56,611 bases of DNA from Lachnospiraceae bacterium (lineage in GTDB: Bacteria; Bacillota; Clostridia; Lachnospirales; Lachnospiraceae). The stretch covers positions 1 to 56,611 of the forward strand of contig JAETRD010000020.1 of the NCBI GenBank assembly GCA_021770345.1. The letters run 5' to 3'. Below are positions 15,613 through 24,714 of this stretch, in pieces. The position numbers and the translations under genes are program-made. Numbering within the stretch: the first letter of the stretch is position 1; each line of letters opens with the position of its first letter. Under the pieces are notes generated by a model. The model saw nothing but the letters and a program-made list of their open reading frames with translations. It had not been told where the DNA came from and searched no databases.

Positions 15613-16824
15613 TCAATCTGCTTTTAATCCGTACACCGCCGCCAGCTTTGCAAACGCTTCCATTGAATGATTGATCGTCTCGCGGGAGACACAGTACGCC
15701 AGCCGCACATAGCCCGGCCACGCAAACGCGCTTCCCTTCACCATCAAAATATGATATTTTTTCGCCTCGTCCACAAAGGCTCCCTCGTCTGACACCGGGG
15801 ACTTCACCCACAGATAAAACGCTCCCTCCGGTTTCACGCAGTCAAACCCAAGCCGCGTTAAACCCTCGTAGAGCAGACGGCGGTTCCCGTCGTAAAAGCC
15901 GACGTCCGTCCTCTCGTCAAGGCACCTTGCGACCGCCTTCTGAATCAGGGACGGCGCATTGACAAAGCCGAGCGTTCGGTTTGAAATCTCGATGCCGCGA
16001 ATCAGATTCTCGGCATCCGCCGCCTCACCTGGCACCGCCACATAGCCGATGCGTTCCCCCGGCAGAGACAGCGACTTGCTGAACGAATAGCCGACAATCG
16101 TATTCTTATAATACTTCGTCAGAAAATCCTCCCTGCTGCCGTCGTAGACCAGCTCCCGGTACGGCTCGTCCGAGACAAGGTAAATCTCACGGCCGATTTC
16201 ACGCTGCTTTTCCTCTAAAATCCGTGCAATCCGCTCCATCGTCTGCGGCTTATAGATCACACCCGTGGGATTGTTCGGCGTATTGACAAGCACCACCTTC
16301 GTCCGCTCCGAAAGCTTTGCCGCAAAATCCGCAAGATCCGGTTCAAACGTCTCCTCGTCCGGCCGCACCGCCACAATCCGTGCATCAAAATTCGCTGCAT
16401 ACTGGCAGTACTCCCCGAAAAACGGCGCAAAGACGATCACCTCGTCCCCCGGATTCAAAATCGTCTTAAAAATAACATTCAGTCCTCCGGCCGCGCCGAC
16501 CGTCATAATGATATTGTGAAAATCAAACGACGTCCCGAAACGCCGGTTCAAATTTTCCGCAACCGCGGCCCGCACATCCTCGTGACCGGAATTGGACATA
16601 TAGCCGTGCAACGCTAGAGAACCTCCCTCTTTCGCATCGCTCTCGTCGAGCAGCGCGCGAATCGCGTTATTTAACGCTGCCGGCGCCGGCGTCGCCGGAT
16701 TTCCAAGAGAAAAATCGTAGACATGTTCGGCGCCGAACTCGCGCGCCATCTCTTTTCCCTCCTCAAACATGGCACGGATCGCGGAGTTTCCCTCCAACGC
16801 CTTTTCTATTCGCTTTGAAACCAT
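15613..16824 (-). CDS. Pyridoxal-phosphate-dependent class I/II aminotransferase
   Basis: 403 residues from ATG 16824 (AGGGA eight bases upstream). Motifs: VYDFSLGNPATPAP, VGAAGGLNVIFKTIL, NTPNNPTGVIY, SDEPYRELVYDG, and the PLP lysine in GYSFSKSLSLPGERIGY. It belongs to the AspC-like group that handles Asp, Ala or aromatic substrates; the exact substrate cannot be read from sequence. It is probably cotranscribed with hisC. Confidence 0.88.
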   Translation of the reverse strand: MVSKRIEKALEGNSAIRAMFEEGKEMAREFGAEHVYDFSLGNPATPAPAALNNAIRALLDESDAKEGGSLALHGYMSNSGHEDVRAAVAENLNRRFGTSFDFHNIIMTVGAAGGLNVIFKTILNPGDEVIVFAPFFGEYCQYAANFDARIVAVRPDEETFEPDLADFAAKLSERTKVVLVNTPNNPTGVIYKPQTMERIARILEEKQREIGREIYLVSDEPYRELVYDGSREDFLTKYYKNTIVGYSFSKSLSLPGERIGYVAVPGEAADAENLIRGIEISNRTLGFVNAPSLIQKAVARCLDERTDVGFYDGNRRLLYEGLTRLGFDCVKPEGAFYLWVKSPVSDEGAFVDEAKKYHILMVKGSAFAWPGYVRLAYCVSRETINHSMEAFAKLAAVYGLKAD

Positions 16825-16961
16825 ATTACATTCCCTGCCTTCCAATAAAACACAAATACTTTCACACGTTAATATAACACGATACGCCTTGCGACACAAG
16901 AAAAAAATACCGCAGCCCGGGGCAAAACGCCCGCAGGGCCGCGGCAGGAATCTTTTGTTTT

Positions 16962-17022
16962 GCAGGCATTCCCGGTTCCGCCGGGAATGCCTGCAATCCC
17001 GGTTCCGCCAGAAATGCCTGCA
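16962..17022. repeat. Perfect 14-bp hairpin and partial tandem repeat
   Basis: GCAGGCATTCCCGG (16962-16975) pairs perfectly with CCGGGAATGCCTGC (16981-16994). The right arm plus loop is then repeated imperfectly (CCCGGTTCCGCC..AATGCCTGCA) up to 17022. It sits just after the galT stop and may serve as terminator, although no clear U-run follows. Confidence 0.7.
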
Positions 17023-17031
17023 ATCCGCAAA

Positions 17032-18594
17032 TCACCGGTTTATGTAATCCGTAAAGCGCGTGAATGCGGCTCTTCCCTCCCCGGTGCACTTGTAGACACC
17101 GGCATCCTCTAACACCCGCAAAAATACCAGGCCGATTTCCCTCTCAATCATCTCATGCAGCTTCTCGGGCGAAACAACATCCTCGAGGGCGGTTCCCGGC
17201 GTGATGCCATATTTCGGCAGAAACTCCTCCACCCAGTCCGCATGCTTTGCGAGGACACCGTCCTTGCGGATGGAACGCCCGTCAATAAGCGCCTCTTCCA
17301 GCGCGCTCATCTCGTCTTTCAGGCGGGCCGGAAGCACGGCAAGCCCCATCACCTCGATCAGGCCAATGTTTTCCTTCTTGATGTGGTGCAGTTTTGCATG
17401 GGGATGGTACACGCCAAGCGGATGCTCTTTCGTGGTGATATTGTTGCGCAGCACCAGATCCAGCTCATAATCCTCTCCGCGCCGTCTCGCAATCGGCGTG
17501 ATCGTATTGTGCGGCTCCCCGTCCGTCTCCGCGAACACAAAGGCCGCCTCATCGGTGTAGCCCCTCCATGCGTTCAGAATCTTATCCGCCAGCTCAATCA
17601 GCCGCTCCCTGTCCCTGCCGCCGATGCGGATCACAGACATCGGCCATTTCACGATACCGGCCCGCACATCGGGAAAGCCCGCAAACGAAAGCTCTCGCTC
17701 CACCGGCGCTTTCGCCATCGCAAACTCATAGTGACCGCCCTGGAAATGGTCATGGCTTAAGATCGAGCCGCCCACGATCGGCAGATCTGCGTTGGAACCC
17801 ACAAAATAGTGCGGATACTGCGACACAAAATCCAGCAGTTTCGCAAACGTGGCCCGCTCGATTTTCATCGGCGTGTGCTCCGCATTGAAGACAATGCAGT
17901 GCTCGTTGTAGTACACATAGGGCGAATACTGGAAAAACCAGTCGCTGCCGTTGATCGTCACCGGAATAATCCTGTGATTCTGCCTTGCCGGATGATTGAT
18001 GCGCCCTGCATACCCCTCGTTTTCCTTGCAGAGCAGGCACTTGGGGTACCCGCTCTGCTTTGCGAGCTTCGCCGCCGCGATCGCCTTCGGATCCTTTTCC
18101 GGCTTGGAGAGATTAATCGTGATATCGAGCGTGCCGAACTCTGTGTCCGCGGTCCACTTCACGTCCTTTTTGATGCGGTATCTGCGGATATAATCACTGT
18201 CACGGCTCAGCTTATAGAAATAGTCGGTCGCGGCCTGCGGTCCCTGCTGCTCCTCTATCTGCCGGAAGGTGCGCACCACCTCGCCGGGGCGCGGCATCAG
18301 CATGCTCATGATTTTCGTGTCAAACAGATCCCGGTATGTAATCGTATCCTCCGGGATCAGCTGCTGCTCCGCAGCATAGTCAAGCATCTCCCCAAGGATT
18401 CCCTCCAACGCCTCCTCGGCGCTCTCCTGCGTCATCGGCGCGCGTTTCCCATACTCTGCGATCGCCGTATCCGAAAGCTCCTCCAGCCCGAAAAGCTCCA
18501 GCAGACGGTTGACGGTAAAAATCTTATCCTGCGGTTCTAACAGTCCCGTCGCAACGCCGTACTCGGTCAACTCCAATATTCTCTCCTGAATCAT
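17032..18594 (-). CDS. galT: UDP-glucose--hexose-1-phosphate uridylyltransferase (Firmicute type)
   Basis: 520 residues from ATG 18594 (GAAGGAG upstream). It exchanges UMP between UDP-glucose and galactose-1-phosphate in the Leloir pathway. The length and text fit the long Firmicute GalT family rather than the E. coli type: 'KCLLCKENEGYAGRINHPAR', NHRIIPVTINGSDWFFQYSP, and SHDHFQGGHYEFAMA with the conserved His residues. It lies 41 bp after galK and shares its promoter. Confidence 0.94.
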   Translation of the reverse strand: MIQERILELTEYGVATGLLEPQDKIFTVNRLLELFGLEELSDTAIAEYGKRAPMTQESAEEALEGILGEMLDYAAEQQLIPEDTITYRDLFDTKIMSMLMPRPGEVVRTFRQIEEQQGPQAATDYFYKLSRDSDYIRRYRIKKDVKWTADTEFGTLDITINLSKPEKDPKAIAAAKLAKQSGYPKCLLCKENEGYAGRINHPARQNHRIIPVTINGSDWFFQYSPYVYYNEHCIVFNAEHTPMKIERATFAKLLDFVSQYPHYFVGSNADLPIVGGSILSHDHFQGGHYEFAMAKAPVERELSFAGFPDVRAGIVKWPMSVIRIGGRDRERLIELADKILNAWRGYTDEAAFVFAETDGEPHNTITPIARRRGEDYELDLVLRNNITTKEHPLGVYHPHAKLHHIKKENIGLIEVMGLAVLPARLKDEMSALEEALIDGRSIRKDGVLAKHADWVEEFLPKYGITPGTALEDVVSPEKLHEMIEREIGLVFLRVLEDAGVYKCTGEGRAAFTRFTDYINR

Positions 18595-18635
18595 CGCTCT
18601 CTCCTTCCCACGCAACTGTCCTTATGCGTCTTTCC

Positions 18636-19814
18636 TTATGCCTGTGATGCGATCTTTGTCGGCCCGTCTCCGATCTCCACCACATAGAAATCCGCATCGT
18701 ATCCGATCTTTTCCCGGTAGGCAGCGCCGACCCTTTCGATAAAGGTATCTACCGCCTCATCCTTCACGATGCTGACCGTGCAGCCTCCAAAGCCTGCACC
18801 GGTCATGCGGGAGCCGATCACGCCCTCTATCTTCCACGCCTCTTCCACCAGGGTGTCAAGCTCCACACCGGTCACCTCATAGTCATCCCGCAACGACACA
18901 TGAGACTCGTTCATCAGTTTTCCGAACAGGGCGACATCGTTCTGTCTGAGCGCCTCCACCGCCTGAATCGTCCGCTGATTCTCGTAGACCGCGTGCTTTG
19001 CGCGCTTCCTGCAGACCTCGTCCTTCACGGAATTTTTGCACTGCTCAAACTGCTCCTCCGTCAGATCGCCGAGCGCACGGATGCCTGCCACCTCGCCGAT
19101 CTCGGCCAGCGCCTGCTCGCACTCACTGCGCCTCTCGTTGTACTTCGAATCCCCGAGACCACGCTTTTTGTTGCTGCAGGAAATCACGATTTTTGCATGT
19201 TCCAGCCGAATCGGCGCGTACTCGTAATTCAGCGTTGCGGTATCCAGGAAAATCGCATGGCCGGCCTTTCCCATCGCAATCGCAAACTGGTCCATAATGC
19301 CGCAGTTGACACCGTTAAACTGATTCTCGGAGTACTGCCCGATCAGCGCGAGATCCTGATTCGTCACGTCAAACCCGTACATATCCCGCAGAATAAAGCC
19401 GGTCAGCACCTCCACGGACGCGGAAGATGACAGGCCGGAGCCGTTCGGGATATTGCCGAAAAGTACCAGATCCATCCCGCAGTCCACCGACATCCCCTTC
19501 TCTCCAAACGCCCAGATCACACCCTTTGGGTAATTCGTCCAATCCGCCTCTTTTTCCGGCTTTAACCCTTCCACCGAGGACTCGATCACGCCGAGCGACT
19601 CGAAATTCATCGAGTAGAAGCGCAGCTTCTTATCGGCTCTCTTTCTGGCCACGCCGTATGTACCGATTGTCAGCGCGCACGGAAACACATGGCCGCCGTT
19701 GTAGTCGGTGTGCTCCCCGATCATATTCACGCGCCCCGGCGCGAAATAAACGCCGATCTCGCCTTCCTCCCCAAACAGTTCCTTAAACTTTGCCAGTACC
19801 TCTTCCCAGATCAT
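18636..19814 (-). CDS. galK: Galactokinase
   Basis: 392 residues, AGGAGG before ATG 19814. A GHMP kinase phosphorylating galactose at C1. Signature GRVNMIGEHTDYNGGHVFP at about 28, ATP-binding NGSGLSSSASVEV, and the C-terminal SRMTGAGFGGCTVSIV. First gene of a galK-galT operon with its own promoter. No galE is in the window. Confidence 0.96.
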   Translation of the reverse strand: MIWEEVLAKFKELFGEEGEIGVYFAPGRVNMIGEHTDYNGGHVFPCALTIGTYGVARKRADKKLRFYSMNFESLGVIESSVEGLKPEKEADWTNYPKGVIWAFGEKGMSVDCGMDLVLFGNIPNGSGLSSSASVEVLTGFILRDMYGFDVTNQDLALIGQYSENQFNGVNCGIMDQFAIAMGKAGHAIFLDTATLNYEYAPIRLEHAKIVISCSNKKRGLGDSKYNERRSECEQALAEIGEVAGIRALGDLTEEQFEQCKNSVKDEVCRKRAKHAVYENQRTIQAVEALRQNDVALFGKLMNESHVSLRDDYEVTGVELDTLVEEAWKIEGVIGSRMTGAGFGGCTVSIVKDEAVDTFIERVGAAYREKIGYDADFYVVEIGDGPTKIASQA

Positions 19815-19913
19815 AGAATCCTCCTACTTGTTCTCAGAGGAAAATGCAACCGCGGCTGCAGAGCAATGCCCGGCAAACTGCGCAGGATTTTCCGCCTTTT
19901 TCTTCTGATTTTT

Positions 19914-19941
19914 ATTATAACTGCTCCGTTTTACTTTGCAA
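19914..19941 (-). promoter_or_regulatory. Promoter of the galKT operon
   Basis: On the minus strand TTGCAA (19941-19936) and TATAAT (19919-19914), 16 bp apart, about 100 bp upstream of galK. Confidence 0.65.
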
Positions 19942-20017
19942 CCGCCCGCGCAAAGGCTGCAACATAGTGCAGAAATTTTGCAACAAAAATACATATTATA
20001 AAACCGGTTGTCCAAAT

Positions 20018-20060
20018 GGAAAGACAGCACGCGGCATAGAATGCTGCGTGCTGTCTTTCC
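20018..20060. terminator. Strong hairpin after the CAP-protein gene
   Basis: GGAAAGACAGCACGC pairs perfectly over 15 bp with GCGTGCTGTCTTTCC; the loop can extend the stem (GGCAT/ATGCT). Flanking A/T content is modest on the minus side. Confidence 0.75.
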
Positions 20061-20075
20061 TGATCTGCTTTTCTT

Positions 20076-21044
20076 CTATTTTTTCACGGTGATAGTCTTC
20101 TTTAACGTTTTCCCGCCTTTTATTTTTGCAGTAATCGTAACCTTTCCGGTCTTTTTTGCAGTAATTTTCCCGTTGCTCTTTACCGATATTACAGAAGGTT
20201 TCGAAGATTTCCATGTGATACCGTCAAGTATTTTGCCTTTTGTGACGTTTTTCCCGCCCATAATTCCGGGATAAGTAACGCTGCATGTAACCGTCAGCTG
20301 CTTTGATTTCTTCAATTTAATGGAAGAAGGAGCATTTAATGTCTGTTTTGTTCCTTTTTGTCTGACCTCAACCGTCTGAATGGTTTTCCCTTTTACCTTT
20401 GACTGTTTCCCGGAATCGCTGCTGCTATACCCAAACTCTGCCGAAACGCCATACCAGCCGCCGGTATCCCGGATAAAAGAACCAAGCCCGATATATTTAT
20501 AATTCGGATTGATTAAACTGGTATAATGCCCGGTCACGGCGCTGTGGTTTTGCTTTACCCAATCCTCTTTTTCTTCGTACCACTGCTCAATCCCCTGCAT
20601 CAATCCGGAATAATTCCATGCAAGATTTTCCGCCCAGCTCTGCTCATTTTTATAACTTATACTAAAGCAGCTCTTTCCGTTTGGACGCGTATGGCTTTCA
20701 TTAACCGTACACTCCGCGGCACGCAGCTGGGCAATCCACTCCAGTTTGGACGACCATTTGATCGGTACATAATCGGAAGCTTTCAATTTTTTGCCTGTGG
20801 AAGGATTGATATACCCTTTCATGCACGCTTCCTTGCGGATTTGATTAATTCGTTTTAAAATCGTAGTCTTGCTTACCCTCTCAAAAGAGCCGGGAACTCC
20901 GATAAGAATATTACCACTCCCCGCCTTTTTGACATCTGCCGGGCGCACGGATGCAGCCTGAGTTTCTGCGGGAACCTGAAAAACTGACAATGCAAAAACC
21001 AGCAAAAAAGCAATGATTCTTGTTCTCTGACGCGCTTTCGTCAT
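20076..21044 (-). CDS. Secreted CAP/SCP-domain protein with Ig-like (BIG2) tail
   Basis: 322 residues. Signal peptide 1-30 (IIAFLLVFALSVFQVPAETQ then AA). The CAP domain spans about 60-200: 'LKRINQIRKEACMKGYINPS', RAAECTVNESHTRPNGKSCF, AENLAWN, GHYTSLINPNYKYIGLG. A C-terminal bacterial Ig-like domain follows (about 240-322: 'ITWKSSKPSVISVKSNGKIT'). CAP proteins in clostridia are extracellular and of unclear activity. GGGGAG precedes the ATG. Single-gene unit with promoter and terminator. Confidence 0.88.
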   Translation of the reverse strand: MTKARQRTRIIAFLLVFALSVFQVPAETQAASVRPADVKKAGSGNILIGVPGSFERVSKTTILKRINQIRKEACMKGYINPSTGKKLKASDYVPIKWSSKLEWIAQLRAAECTVNESHTRPNGKSCFSISYKNEQSWAENLAWNYSGLMQGIEQWYEEKEDWVKQNHSAVTGHYTSLINPNYKYIGLGSFIRDTGGWYGVSAEFGYSSSDSGKQSKVKGKTIQTVEVRQKGTKQTLNAPSSIKLKKSKQLTVTCSVTYPGIMGGKNVTKGKILDGITWKSSKPSVISVKSNGKITAKKTGKVTITAKIKGGKTLKKTITVKK

Positions 21045-21110
21045 AATCTCTCCCCTTTTCCGGACAAAACAACATTCATTTATGCCGTCAATAACGATCT
21101 CATCGTATCT

Positions 21111-21139
21111 ATCTTACATAATTTCTATGTAGAAGTCAA
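21111..21139 (-). promoter_or_regulatory. Promoter of the CAP-protein gene
   Basis: Minus strand TTGACT and TAAGAT with a 17-bp spacer. Confidence 0.6.
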
Positions 21140-21204
21140 AGCATTTAAATTCAAAACCGCCTACACCAAATCACCGTGCTCGGGCACTTTGCAAACAGCT
21201 TTTA

Positions 21205-21233
21205 TTGACAATATTCCACTTATAGAATATAAT
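21205..21233 (+). promoter_or_regulatory. Consensus promoter with overlapping operator for the padR unit
   Basis: TTGACA (21205-21210) and TATAAT (21228-21233) with a 17-bp spacer, both perfect. The dyad ATATTC-cacttata-GAATAT (21211-21230) fills the spacer and is a natural place for PadR autorepression. Confidence 0.75.
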
Positions 21234-21289
21234 GACGATAATTCGTGAAACAATACCGCTTTACAAATAGAAAGGAAAAGGGATTATCT

Positions 21290-21832
21290 ATGCTCAAACA
21301 TGGCATTTTAGGTCTGCTGAATTATCATCAGCTGACAGGCTACGAAATCATGATCGTGTTCCGGGATTCACTTTATTTCTTCTGGAACGCCCAGACCAGC
21401 CAAATTTATCGGGAGTTGCAGGCCCTCGAGGCAAAAGGCTGGGTGAGCAAGGCTTCAGTCCCCCAGCAGGGCAAGCCCGCCAAAAACATTTATACGATCA
21501 CACCGGAAGGACATGAGGAACTTCTTCACTGGCTTTCTGACGACGAACCAACGCTCAGTTTCCGGAATCAAATCCTGATGAAAGTGTTTTTCCTGGGCGA
21601 GCGCAGCCGGGCGGATAATATCCGCTACTTCGAAGGTTTGAAGGAATATTGCGGAATATTTTTTCAAAGCCTTGACGCGGCGCAGAAACATGTCAGCGAA
21701 TACAGCAGGTTTCTGGACACTTCGGAAAAAGCGCTTTACTGGGAAATGACGATAGACTATGGGCGCAGGAACATGCAGATGTGCATCGACTGGGCGCAAG
21801 CATGCATCGATCGGTTGAGTGAAGATTCTTGA
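21290..21832 (+). CDS. PadR-family transcriptional regulator
   Basis: 180 residues from ATG 21290 (AAGGGA upstream). N-terminal winged helix: 'MLKHGILGLLNYHQLTGYEI', SQIYRELQALEAKGWVSKAS, GKPAKNIYTITPEGHEELLHWL. A C-terminal Vir-like helical dimerisation domain follows (about 95-180). PadR repressors usually control the adjacent gene; here the oxidoreductase fusion starts 30 bp downstream and a dyad overlaps the promoter. Confidence 0.92.
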   Translation: MLKHGILGLLNYHQLTGYEIMIVFRDSLYFFWNAQTSQIYRELQALEAKGWVSKASVPQQGKPAKNIYTITPEGHEELLHWLSDDEPTLSFRNQILMKVFFLGERSRADNIRYFEGLKEYCGIFFQSLDAAQKHVSEYSRFLDTSEKALYWEMTIDYGRRNMQMCIDWAQACIDRLSEDS

Positions 21833-21861
21833 ACAATAAGATAAAAGGAGGAACTCATAAA

Positions 21862-23505
21862 ATGAAGATTCTGGTTATTAACGGCAGTCCCAGAGGAAAA
21901 CAAAGCAACACATGGCAGCTGTCCATGTCTTTTTTGGCGGGAATGCGCGAGAGCGGCGAAACCATTGAAACCCATGAACTTTCCGTCAATCGCCTGGACA
22001 TCCACCCATGCCTGGGCTGCTTTTCCTGCTGGAGCAAAACCCCCGGACAGTGCTGCATCGCGGACGATATGGGACAGGTGATCGAACGGCTGTTGTGGGC
22101 GGATGTGACAATCTGGAGTTTTCCTCTGTACTACTTTTCCGTACCCGGGCCGCTGAAAAACCTGATCGACCGTCAGCTCCCCATGGTTCTTCCCTTCATG
22201 ACGGAAGACGGCGGAGAGACGGGCAGCGGCAGCCACCCCGCCCGCTATGACATGAGCGGCAAACGGACGGTTGTGATCTCCACCTGCGGCTTCCACACGG
22301 CAGAAGGGAATTACGACGGAGTATGCAGTCTGTTTGACCACATCTGCGGAAAGGGCAACTACACAACCTTGTTTTGCGGACAAGGAGAACTGTTCCGTAT
22401 GTCCGATGTGAAGCAGCGGACCGACGAGTATCTGGGATATGTCAGGCAGGCGGGCAGAGAATACATGTCCGGCGGCATCACCGGCGAAACCAGCGCCGCT
22501 CTAAGCCAGTCACTGTTCCCGCGGAAGGTATTCGAAACCTGGGCAGACGCCAGCTGGGGCGTGGACAAAGATAGCGGCGAACGGGAATCGGATACGCTGA
22601 TCTTCACGCGGCAGATGGCCGCGCTTTACAGACAGGAAAGCTGGCCCGGCCACGATCTGGTACTGGAAATGGCATACACAGACGTAAATGAACGGTATCA
22701 GATTGTTCTGGAGAAAACAGGCAGCAGGACTCTGACGGATGACTTTCTTCCCGCCACCACTACAATAAAAACACCCGTCACAGTATGGCGGGCCATCGCA
22801 GCGGGGGAAATTAATGGCAGCGAGGCGCTGATGCAGCATCAATACCGGGTAGACGGCGACTTTGATCTGCTGCTGAACTGGGACAATTACTTTGCCGGAA
22901 CCGGGAATACGGCTGCTCCAAAGGAAGAGAAAACGCCTGATCCCTCCGGAGAGCTTCATGTTCCTTCAAAGGCAACCAGTCTGAACATCCTCCTGATCCC
23001 GTGGATCGTATTCTGGGCCGGAGCGTCCATACATTCTTTCTGGGGAAGCCTGGCCAGCCTTGCCGCCTGCGTACTGGTTCCGTTGGTGTTTTACCGAAAC
23101 CGGAAAACTTTCTACGATGTGCTGTCCGCCGGGCTGGTAACCTGCTTTTCCGTTGCAGCTCTGCTCGGCGCATCGATACGGTGGATTGTTCCGCTTGCGT
23201 ATCTGACTTTCGGCATCATGTGGACCGTAAGCTGTTTTTGCAAAATTCCCCTCACGGCGCATTATTCCATGAACGACTATGACGGGGAAAGCGCCCTGTC
23301 CAATCCGCTTTTCATGAAAACCAACCGTATTCTGACGCTGGCGTGGGGAATTCTGTACCTTCTCACTCCGATATGGACTTACTTTATACTCGGCACCGGC
23401 ATCGGCGGCTGGATTGGGGCAATCAATTCGATCCTGCCGCTGCTGATGGGAGCGTTTACCGCATGGTTCCAAAAATGGTATCCGGCAAGAGTTGCCAGAG
23501 GTTAG
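21862..23505 (+). CDS. Flavodoxin-like NAD(P)H oxidoreductase fused to SCP2-like and membrane domains
   Basis: 547 residues from ATG 21862 (AAAGGAGG upstream). Residues 1-180 are an NADPH-dependent FMN-reductase/flavodoxin fold: ILVINGSPRGKQSNT, HPCLGCFSCWSKTPGQCCI, WSFPLYYFSVPGPLKNLIDR. Residues about 220-370 resemble an SCP2 sterol-carrier domain (LEKTGSRTLTDDFLPATTTI, VWRAIAAGEINGSEALM). Residues about 385-547 hold about six membrane spans. The three-part fusion is unusual. A redox or efflux-type stress role under PadR control is inference. Confidence 0.78.
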   Translation: MKILVINGSPRGKQSNTWQLSMSFLAGMRESGETIETHELSVNRLDIHPCLGCFSCWSKTPGQCCIADDMGQVIERLLWADVTIWSFPLYYFSVPGPLKNLIDRQLPMVLPFMTEDGGETGSGSHPARYDMSGKRTVVISTCGFHTAEGNYDGVCSLFDHICGKGNYTTLFCGQGELFRMSDVKQRTDEYLGYVRQAGREYMSGGITGETSAALSQSLFPRKVFETWADASWGVDKDSGERESDTLIFTRQMAALYRQESWPGHDLVLEMAYTDVNERYQIVLEKTGSRTLTDDFLPATTTIKTPVTVWRAIAAGEINGSEALMQHQYRVDGDFDLLLNWDNYFAGTGNTAAPKEEKTPDPSGELHVPSKATSLNILLIPWIVFWAGASIHSFWGSLASLAACVLVPLVFYRNRKTFYDVLSAGLVTCFSVAALLGASIRWIVPLAYLTFGIMWTVSCFCKIPLTAHYSMNDYDGESALSNPLFMKTNRILTLAWGILYLLTPIWTYFILGTGIGGWIGAINSILPLLMGAFTAWFQKWYPARVARG

Positions 23506-23554
23506 AAACGATAATCCGGGAACGACGAAGTGTTGGCGCATCATGGCAAACAAC

Positions 23555-23595
23555 GGGCGGCAGTACCACATCTCGTATGAACGGTACTGCCGCCC
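23555..23595 (+). terminator. Hairpin terminator
   Basis: GGGCGGCAGTACC pairs perfectly with GGTACTGCCGCCC; only a weak T stretch follows. It ends the padR unit. Confidence 0.7.
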
Positions 23596-23633
23596 TCTAA
23601 ATGAGCGTGCAAAACACTCGATTCTAATATACC

Positions 23634-23867
23634 TTACTTATACCAATAACTAAAACTTTTAACCTTCGACCATTCCGAATACACTTTGACGGTCTTTCCA
23701 TTTTGTTTCACATTTTTATAGCTGCGAATCCGTATATAATATACCTGATTCCGCTTTATATTTTTCACAATAGCCGATGTCTTCTTACTGCCCTTTACGC
23801 CTGTCGTTCTGACTTTGCCTTTTGAGAATCCTTTATACAGGAATTTCATTGATATCTCGAAATCCAA
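23634..23867 (-). pseudogene. C-terminal fragment of a fibronectin type III surface protein
   Basis: About 70 residues with the pattern 'SAIVKNIKRNQVYYIRIRSY' followed by YSEWSKVKSF, the usual end of an FnIII repeat in lachnospiral surface proteins. No signal peptide or upstream repeats are present and the preceding sequence is AT-rich noncoding, so this is a remnant. Confidence 0.6.
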
Positions 23868-23933
23868 TAATTTTCAAAAAAATGTGTTTTTGGTGATAAA
23901 AACATTCTTATCGCACTCAACAGGTTCTTATTA

Positions 23934-23970
23934 TTGATTTTTTACACCTTTTTGAGTATACTGTAAAAAA
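23934..23970 (+). promoter_or_regulatory. Toxin-antitoxin promoter with operator dyad
   Basis: TTGATT (23934) and TATACT (23957), 17 bp apart. TTTTTTACA (23938-23946) and TGTAAAAAA (23962-23970) form an inverted repeat across the promoter, fitting autoregulation by the antitoxin. Confidence 0.6.
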
Positions 23971-23990
23971 AGATGTAAGGAGGTTCCTAT

Positions 23991-24290
23991 ATGGCACAAG
24001 CTACGTTCAGCGTCCGCATGGATGAATCATTAAAAAAACAATTTGACGGATTATGTCAGGAATTTGGAATGAATGCCTCTACTGCAATCAACGTATTTGC
24101 AAGAGCTGTAGTAAGACAACGCAGAATTCCATTTGAGATTTCCTCTCCTGAAACAGATATTACCAGAGAAGGCGCAATGCAGGCATTCATGGCTTTACGA
24201 GCACAGGCAAGGGATAACGGTGTTGCGGATATGAGTCTGGATGAAATCAACAAAGAAATCCATTTTGCACGCACGGAGACGGATACATGA
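23991..24290 (+). CDS. RelB/DinJ-family antitoxin
   Basis: 99 residues with AAGGAGG before ATG 23991. The N-terminal ribbon-helix-helix is clear: TFSVRMDESLKKQFDGLCQE, FGMNASTAINVFARAVVRQR, RIPFEI. The C-terminal part should wrap the toxin. It overlaps the toxin gene by ATGA. Confidence 0.92.
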   Translation: MAQATFSVRMDESLKKQFDGLCQEFGMNASTAINVFARAVVRQRRIPFEISSPETDITREGAMQAFMALRAQARDNGVADMSLDEINKEIHFARTETDT

Positions 24291-24703
24291 GCCGCTATGC
24301 TGTAATTGATACAAATGTGCTCGTGTCAGCATTGCTTTCCGGCAAAGATGATACTGCCACTGTTCAGGTATTAGGCAAGGTATTCAGCGGCGAAATTATT
24401 CCTGTTTACAGCAATGTAGTCACAAAAGAATATCTGAAAGTGTTATCGCGTAAGAAATTTGGATTTTCGGGTGAAACCATTCGTTATTTGCTTTCTGCCA
24501 TTGAAAAATATGGTATATTGGTTGATCCGTCTCCTTCCGGCATAATTCTTCCCGATATAAAAGATTTACCATTTTATGAGATTGTTCTGGAAAAACGCGG
24601 TGACAATGCTTATCTTGTTACCGGAAATATCAAACATTTTCCCAAAAATCCATTCGTTGTAACACCTCGGGAACTTCTAACTATTATGAACAATAATCAT
24701 TAA
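24287..24703 (+). CDS. PIN-domain toxin
   Basis: 138 residues. Acidic PIN residues are visible in VIDTNVLVSALLSG (Asp8), TKEYLKVL (Glu) and RGDNAYLVTGNIKHFP (Asp). It belongs to the 'putative toxin, PIN family' group (COG1569), ribonucleases inhibited by the paired antitoxin. RelB-type antitoxin with PIN toxin is a known combination. Confidence 0.9.
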   Translation: MSRYAVIDTNVLVSALLSGKDDTATVQVLGKVFSGEIIPVYSNVVTKEYLKVLSRKKFGFSGETIRYLLSAIEKYGILVDPSPSGIILPDIKDLPFYEIVLEKRGDNAYLVTGNIKHFPKNPFVVTPRELLTIMNNNH

Positions 24704-24714
24704 ATAATAAAAGA

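Noticed and set aside
19920-19990. Catabolite-repression or GalR operator at the galKT promoter
   Set aside because: TTTGC..GCAAA-like segments occur, but none matches a cre or galactose-operator consensus well enough.
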